A stretch of DNA of 64,000 nucleotides from Panopea generosa (lineage: Eukaryota; Mollusca; Bivalvia; Adapedonta; Hiatellidae), in assembly GCA_029582155.1 (NCBI GenBank), contig CM055911.1, positions 25,681,590 through 25,745,589 of the forward strand. Reading direction: 5' to 3'. Position 1 is the stretch's first letter. Each line of letters starts with the position of its first letter. The notes under the pieces are model-generated. The model made no database searches. It was given only the letters and a program-made list of their open reading frames with translations, and was not told the DNA's origin. Positions 58,330 through 64,000 of this stretch are shown here, piece by piece. The position numbers were made by a program, and so were the translations under genes.

Positions 58330-60475
58330 ATAATTGCAGTTGTTGTTGTTGTTGTTGTTGTTTTGCAAGAAAATGTGGTCGATGTCAGTGATGAAATCAG
58401 AGCCTTGTCACACATATCATATTGTCATTACTTCAACTACGCAAAAAAAATTTTTTTTATATCTTTGTTAAAACACCTTCCTGCTCAGTTATCTTCATCT
58501 CTTATTCGGTTACTTCTTTGAACCGTTATACTTTGTTGTAGCTTATACATCATGAACGTAAAAGAAAATATATTGAGTTTGTTTCTGAGTTTTAAACTCG
58601 CAAGGTTGGTGAATTCAGACCCTTGCCACATTTATCGTGTTGTCATACTGATTTTATAGACGCTTTAACATTTTGATATCCTTGTATAAATCTATCATTT
58701 TCATAGTATTTTCATCTCAAATCAAATCTCTTCTTTGAACCGATATCATTTTTTATTTATTTTTGTTCTCTTTCGAGTTCTATTTCCTACGGCGACCTTG
58801 CTTGCTGCGATACTGCGATAGGTGTAGTTTCCGGCGATTTTTATTAGTCTTGATCACCTTAGACGTATGCTTTTCTAAAAGACAATCGTCTGAATGATAC
58901 AGTTTCTAAATGATCGATTCAAACATTCCATAGAAATTCAGCAGAGTATTGTTTAGATGTTATAGATTGATTATTGTTTATTTTTACGTGACAAAGTATG
59001 AATTTGACAAGATATCAGCAATAACTATCCTAAAATGTTTCTTAACTTTATTTAACCATCAGCCGTTGCGGAGGTGTGTTTCTCAGCCAATCAAAACGTA
59101 CTTCTAGTTTTGATTATCTGCAAAAGTATTTTAGGAAAGAAAGCGTTGCAGATGATCAAGATTAATCTTATTTCTTGATGAATTTGTTGTGCATAAGGCC
59201 AGCTACCACCATTTCGTTTTCCAAATACTTACATTATAATGTTTGACCTAATTTTCATTATTTCTAACATTAGCAGACCGAAAAAGCATATATTATATTA
59301 AAGTACATTCCTAGTCTCAAATGAAAATCTCCAAAAACTAGGGTCAAAGGTGTAATTTTTACCACTTTTTTGCCCACTGAAGTTTGGTATCCCCGCTTTT
59401 AGCATGAAACAACCATTTTTACTTTACATACACTTTCCTTAATAAAATGAAGTTAGTCAGTCATAATTTCAGAAACATTATTTATTTTTTAATAGACAAC
59501 AAACATAATAAATTTGTATTTTATTGTGATCATTTGCAAGTTTGACATTTTCATACAACCAAAAATAATCTTCCTATTAAAATATATGCCTTGAACACAT
59601 ATGCCCTATACTTTTTTCAACCAATCAGAGAGCTCGTTGCAATGCTGGTAGCTGAACTTGAAGTATCAAGATGTTTGTTTTGGAAGAAAAGCAAGTGTCT
59701 ATTTTGTCTAATCTCTTTAATTACCGCCGTACATATGTATGCGTCAATCTACAAGTCGTTCTTCAACAGATTTCTAAACGGATTTCTACGTTTATGTTAA
59801 AATACCATAGATTTTGTAAATACTTATACTGCGATGTGATATATATATATGTATGAACGAGGGTTGTCCCAAAATAGTGTGACAAACTCCGGTAAACCTC
59901 CTTTTCGACGTCTCAGTGTATTGATGTTTTACATTTGTAATGCTTATTTATTTTTAGGTAAACTTGCGCAATTTCATAATTACTGTAAGTCTTTTATCGA
60001 TTCTACAAGCGATTGATTCATGCCATATATGTTTGACCGGCGCAGCCCTAAAACCTCTTAATTTCATTTGTTTATATCGGTAATGTGTATTTCAATTAAA
60101 TAATAATGACGTAATATTTGCTAAAAAATCACCAACGTTAACGTAAAAAACAGTGACGTCATATCTTAAAATTTGAAGAAAATTCCATTATTAACGATTG
60201 AGATGTGCTCGGATAGCCAAAGTGGAAAATAATACATTTAGACATGTATCAAGTGTACTTCTTTAACCGCCGTGTAAATCCTGCTCTGTTAACACGATAC
60301 CTTCATCTGCATCTTTCACAGTTTGTGTTACATATTTAATCGTTGTTTCATTGTCATAAAGTTATTTAGATGTCATAGTAACAATTTATGTCTGATATAT
60401 GATATAGATGCGTTGTGCTTTTTAAATATTTTCCACGACCAAGACAAATGCAGTATTCAAACTATAAATTTAAGA
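58330..60475. other. intergenic AT-rich stretch
   Basis: Contains a short (GTT)n at 58338-58362 and worn dispersed-repeat segments around 59085-59165 and 59620-59700. Both begin with a CCAATCA phrase and resemble 36000-36095. I see no gene. Confidence 0.5.
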
Positions 60476-60479
60476 ATGA

Positions 60480-60715
60480 ATTAATCCAGGGGTCGTGATT
60501 TCGAATCACAGAGTCCATTATGATAAATATACGCCATTGCTTCTCATGCCATTCATCTCACCACTGATTCAAGTGGGAAAGTAATAAGTTACTTGCAAAG
60601 ATGGGTGTGCTCGAGTACTGGTTAACCCTCCAGGATTTCAGGAAACAGTGGTTATGTAAACTGATTGACTGTTAGTCCTCGTTGGCATAAAAAGGACACT
60701 ACATATACAAACAAA
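60480..60715 (+). mobile_element. tRNA-headed SINE
   Basis: GGGGTCGTGATTTCGAATCA is a B-box remnant. CTCACCACTGATTCAAGTGG, GTACTGGTTAACCCTCCAGG and AACAGTGGTTATGTAAACTG match the SINE at 30366-30640. Confidence 0.75.
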
Positions 60716-60837
60716 CGCTCAAATTCAATTTAAAACTTAAATTCCATTGTTGTTAGAACTTTTCAATAAACTTTTCTTATCTATATTTATTTAACATATA
60801 TGGAAAGGTCGGGTTAACACATTTCTATTTAAAGAAT

Positions 60838-62155
60838 ATTCTTCGTCAGTCTCCGTACCATTATGACTAAGGTACCTTCGTCAGTCTCTGGACCATTATG
60901 ACTAAGGTACTTTCGTCAGTGTTTGTACCATAATGACTAAGGTACCTTCGTCAGTCTCTGTACCATTATGACTAAGGTACCTTCGTCTGTCTCCGTACCA
61001 TTATGACTAAGGTACATTCGTCAGTCTCCGTACCATTATGACTAAGGAACCTTCGTCAGTCTCTGTACCATTATGACTAAGGTACCTTTGTCAGTCTCTG
61101 TAACATTATGACTAAGGTACCTTCGTCAGTCTCTGTACCATACTGACTAAGCTACCTTCGTCATCAGTGTACCATTATAACCATGGTACGTTCACAGTCT
61201 ATGTACCAATATGACTTAGGTACCTTTACAGTCTCTGTATCATTATAACTAAGGTACCATCGTAGTCTCTGTACAATTATGCCTATAGAAACGTCACAGT
61301 CTCTGTACCAATATGACTAAGGTACCTTCACAGTATCTGTACCATTATGACTAAGGTACCTTTACAGTATCTGTTCCATTATGACTAAGGTACCTTCGTA
61401 GTCTCTGTACCATTATGACTATGGTACCGTCACAGTCTCTGTACCAGTATGACTAAGGTACCCTCACAGCCTCTGTACCATTATGACCTCAAATACCTTC
61501 ATAGTCTCTGTACAATTATGACTTAGGTATCTTCACAGTCTCTGTACCATTATGACTACGGTACCTTTCTAGTAGTTGTACCATTATGACTACGATACCT
61601 TCCTAGTCTCTGTACCATTATGACTACGGTACCTTCCTAGTCTCTATACCATTATATTTACGGTACCTTCACGGTCTTTGTATAATTATGACTACGGTAT
61701 CTTCACAGTTTCTGTACCATTATGACTAAGGTACCTTCACAGTCTCTGTACCATTATGACTACGGTATATTCACAGTTTATGTACCTTTATGACTAAGGT
61801 ACCTTCACAGTCTCTGTATCATTATGACTACGGTACCTTCACAGTCTCTGTACCATTATGACTACGGTACCTTCACAGCCTCTGTTCCATTATGACAACG
61901 GTACCTTCATAGCCTCTGTACCATTATGCCCACTCTACCTTCGTTAATCTCTGTACCAGTATGTCTACGGTACCTTCATAGTCTCTGTACCATTATGACT
62001 ACGGTACCTTCATAGTCTATGTACCAGTATGACTTATGTACCTTCACTGTATCTGTACCATTATGACTACGGTACCTTTACAGTCTCTGTACCATTATGA
62101 CTACGGTACCTTCATAGTTTCTGTACCAATTATGACTAAGGTACCTTCACAATAT
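60838..62155. repeat. 35/36-bp minisatellite with GGTACC
   Basis: About 36 copies of CTCTGTACCATTATGACTAA then GGTACCTTCGTCAGT. The first 300 bp use CGTCAG; later units use CACAG or CATAG and are one base shorter, so there are at least two subfamilies. The part AAGGTACCTTCGTCAGTCTC then TGTACC aligns with the 27-bp unit at 25026. Confidence 0.95.
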
Positions 62156-62261
62156 CTGTTAGCTTGTCATTATTAAATATATGTTAAAATAAAACCGTTT
62201 TTATACGAAAAATGTAAATAAATGATAATAATACACGAATGCATAATTGTTTTGTTATTAT

Positions 62262-62267
62262 TTTATT
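62262..62267 (-). terminator. polyadenylation signal of the small minus-strand gene
   Basis: AATAAA on the minus strand, about 41 bp after the stop codon at 62308. Confidence 0.5.
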
Positions 62268-62307
62268 TCCTGTTAATGGACAGCTGAGACGCCTCGTTTA
62301 GTTTGTA

Positions 62308-62511
62308 CTAATTTAGTTGAACTTGAGTGCGAAGTAAGCTCAGAGCTGACATGAATTGCTCTCTGTTTTCTTGATGGAACCAGTACAGAGTGTTGTTTTG
62401 ATAGGTCATCGGGTCAAGCCTGGGATCGGTCTTGTAAACTCTTAAATAAACGGTCAACACTCTCGCAAGAACACCGCCGCACAGTTTTGGCACGTGGTGT
62501 TTGTCGGTAGG
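62308..62511 (-). CDS. small gene, exon 2
   Basis: Acceptor GGTTCGAG ends at 62512 on the minus strand. The exon has 67 codons and the stop TAG at 62310-62308. It starts PTDKHHVPKL and ends LRTQVQLN. The weak, GC-containing acceptor is the least certain point of this model. Confidence 0.55.
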   Translation of the reverse strand, partial: PTDKHHVPKLCGGVLARVLTVYLRVYKTDPRLDPMTYQNNTLYWFHQENREQFMSALSLLRTQVQLN

Positions 62512-62710
62512 CTCGAACCGAGCAAGAAGAGATATGGACACGCATCGCAGGAAGAGATATGGACATGCACCACAGGAAGATTTATGGACACGCATCGCCT
62601 GAAGAGATATGGACACGCACCACAGGAAGAGATAGGACACGTACCGCATAAAGAAATATTCTGTCCATGCTAAGAATTTTAAGAATAACTTCCATTTTCT
62701 CTTCCGCCAT
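62308..62710 (-). CDS. small two-exon gene, 89 residues, unknown family
   Basis: Exon 1 is 62645-62710 and exon 2 is 62308-62511, both phase 0. The protein begins MAEEKMEVILKILSMDRIF and continues KHHVPKLCGGVLARVLTV, YKTDPRLDPMTYQNNTLYWF and NREQFMSALSLL. The start codon context AACATGG is strong. Codon use in exon 2 looks selected, with many C/G-ending codons in AT-rich DNA, and AATAAA follows the stop. No signal peptide or membrane helix. The intron is a 26-bp minisatellite; a second in-frame acceptor at 62599 would add 29 residues. I do not recognise the family. It is flanked by the 36-bp and 21-bp arrays. Confidence 0.55.
62522..62644 (-). repeat. 26-bp minisatellite forming the intron of the small gene
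   Basis: On the minus strand there are five units of TGCGTGTCCATATCTCTTCC then TGCGA, alternating with TGTGG. The first unit contains the donor GTACGT. Pyrimidine-rich CTCTTC in every unit can act as a polypyrimidine tract. Confidence 0.8.
62645..62710 (-). CDS. small gene, exon 1
   Basis: Twenty-two codons from ATGGCGGAAGAG to TATGCG, followed by donor GTACGT. Without splicing the frame stops 18 codons later in the repeat. Confidence 0.55.
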
Positions 62711-62809
62711 GTTAAATATTCTTTCTCTCAAAGAAGCTTGTTGTTTAAGGCGGTGTCGATATAGAAATCACCCCGTCAAAACGATCTCATCATCATAAGG
62801 AAGTTTCAA

Positions 62810-63240
62810 CATAATATGATAAAGAATGCACATAATATAATAAACTTTCGACAAGATATGATAAAGTGTCTACACAATGTAATAAAGTTTCTACATAATA
62901 TAATAAAGTATCTACATGATGTAATAAACAGTCTACATAATGTTATACAGTATCTACACAATATAATAACGTATCTACATACTGTAATGAAGTATCTACA
63001 GAATATAATAAAGTATCCACATAATGTAATAATGTATCTACATAATGTTATGAAGTATCTACACAATATAATGACGTATCTACATAATGTAATAAACAGT
63101 CTACATAATTTAATAAAGTATGTACAAAATGTAATGAAGTATCGACATAATATAATAAAGTATCGACATGATATAATAACGTATCTGCATAATATAATGA
63201 AGAATGCAGATGATATAATAAAGAATGCACATAATACACA
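62810..63240. repeat. 21-bp minisatellite open on both strands
   Basis: About 20 copies of TATCTACATAATGTAATAAA then G. The unit is seven codons with no stop in one frame of each strand, giving YLHNVIK (+) and CRYFITL (-) repeats for more than 150 residues. It lies upstream of the small gene. I judge it non-coding. Confidence 0.9.
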
Positions 63241-63319
63241 TAAAATGGACCACATTAGACAGCTATGGCGTTCCATAATATTATATTATCTATTAATATG
63301 TTTGTTTGTATGCTTTACC

Positions 63320-63890
63320 CCTGGATTTACAGCCAGGCGCATTTACGGCTGAGCTAGTGTTGCCAGTAAATATACTGAATAGATTTGGCAAATGCTGGAT
63401 TAAAATTGCTCAAGTTCGAGAAGGAACGTCAGTTTCTGCCAAATTTGTTAAACAATCTAAGGGACATAACTCTATAGTGTATGGGGCTATATGACTGGTT
63501 ATCCAATAAACATTCTGACTATGTTTGGTTAAGGATGGTTCTTCCAATTTCAAACAATCATCTACAGCCTCCAAGAGCCTCTACTGTCAGTTGGACAGGT
63601 TATTTAACTTGACTGATATAGTTGGCCAATCTGTATTTTGACCAAAGTTGGCGAATGTTGTATTGAAGGTACTCGAGTCAGAGAGGAACATCGCCACTTT
63701 TGACCAATCCAAGGGTCATCACTAAGCAGTTACACGGGGTACCGATCTCGACCTCGAGATTATTATAATATACATTCCGGCCAAGTGTGGTGGCAATGGT
63801 GGAATTTAAAATACTCAGTTAGAAAAGGACACAATTGTTCTGACGGACGGACATGGTATGATGCAAACGGTATATACCGCTCGAATTCTT
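63320..63890 (+). mobile_element. multi-copy dispersed repeat of molluscan type
   Basis: Three or four diverged inner repeats have the pattern [AT]TTTGGC(A)AATG then TTAAAATTGCTCAAGT, AGAGAGGAACA and AGGGACATAACTC-like phrases, ending near GACGGACGGACATGG. This phrase set is one I associate with abundant non-coding repeats in bivalve genomes. No ends were determined. Confidence 0.55.
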
Positions 63891-63917
63891 CGGATCTGGG
63901 ACATAAAACTAGAAATA

Positions 63918-64000
63918 GAGCGCGTGGTCCAGTGGTAGAGCACCGAACCTATGATCGGAGGGTCGTGGGTTCGAACCTCCGTCACGGCTATCTGTGGTGC
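63918..64000 (+). mobile_element. tRNA-headed SINE (cut by window end)
   Basis: The head has A box GTGGTCCAGTGGTAGAGC and B box GGTCGTGGGTTCGAACCTCC. The first seven bases do not pair with the end of the head. The SINE body starts ATCTGTGG and runs off the window. Confidence 0.75.

Noticed and set aside
62816-63352. 178-codon plus-strand and 156-codon minus-strand frames
   Set aside because: Both come from the same 21-bp repeat, and two opposite genes with the same period are implausible.
63918-63990. tRNA gene at the right end
   Set aside because: The A and B boxes are good but the acceptor stem is not complementary; other copies of this head have SINE bodies.

Overview
This is AT-rich, repeat-dense eukaryotic nuclear DNA with spliced genes. 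It is most likely from a mollusc, and a bivalve is my best guess. The evidence is the type of dispersed repeats: tRNA-headed SINEs, a repeat with 'gggacataactct' and 'ggacggacgga'-like phrases near the right end, and very many minisatellites. The proteins are animal-like. I see no bacterial, plasmid, phage or retroviral gene, no reverse transcriptase, no rRNA and no convincing intact tRNA.

Three genes can be read. (1) Positions 2032-14742 (+) hold the 3' part of a gene for a membrane-anchored protein. It has two six-cysteine modules resembling PLAC domains, a Thr/Ser/Gln-rich stalk, one membrane helix, and a basic then Tyr/Asn/Gly-rich cytoplasmic tail. Its 5' exons are not in view. (2) Positions 45430-58105 (+) hold a complete 11-coding-exon gene for a Na+/H+ antiporter of the NHA (SLC9B, CPA2) family, 736 residues. 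It has a changed ion-site dyad (Asp-Asn in place of Asp-Asp) and several possible C-termini. (3) Positions 62308-62710 (-) hold a small two-exon gene predicted to encode 89 residues of no recognised family.

Layout: 0-15 kb is gene 1, whose introns carry minisatellites (51 bp and 70 bp units) and four copies of one dispersed repeat. 15-45 kb is a gene desert with transposon remains (a 1.74-kb TTAA-flanked element, a hAT-like element, MITEs, SINEs), a decayed coding region at 28.7-30.2 kb, a degenerate satellite at 23.3-26.1 kb, a mirrored pair of 62-bp arrays at 40 kb and a 22-bp array with 198-bp higher-order periodicity at 42 kb. 45-58 kb is the NHA gene. 58-64 kb has a large 36-bp array, the small gene, a 21-bp array and more dispersed repeats.

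The genes show no functional link to one another. A shared theme is that minisatellites start at or overlap splice donors: the 70-bp array in gene 1 and the 26-bp array filling the only intron of gene 3. Coordinates of exons come from my own reading of frames, phases and GT-AG borders; no alignment or transcript data were available.
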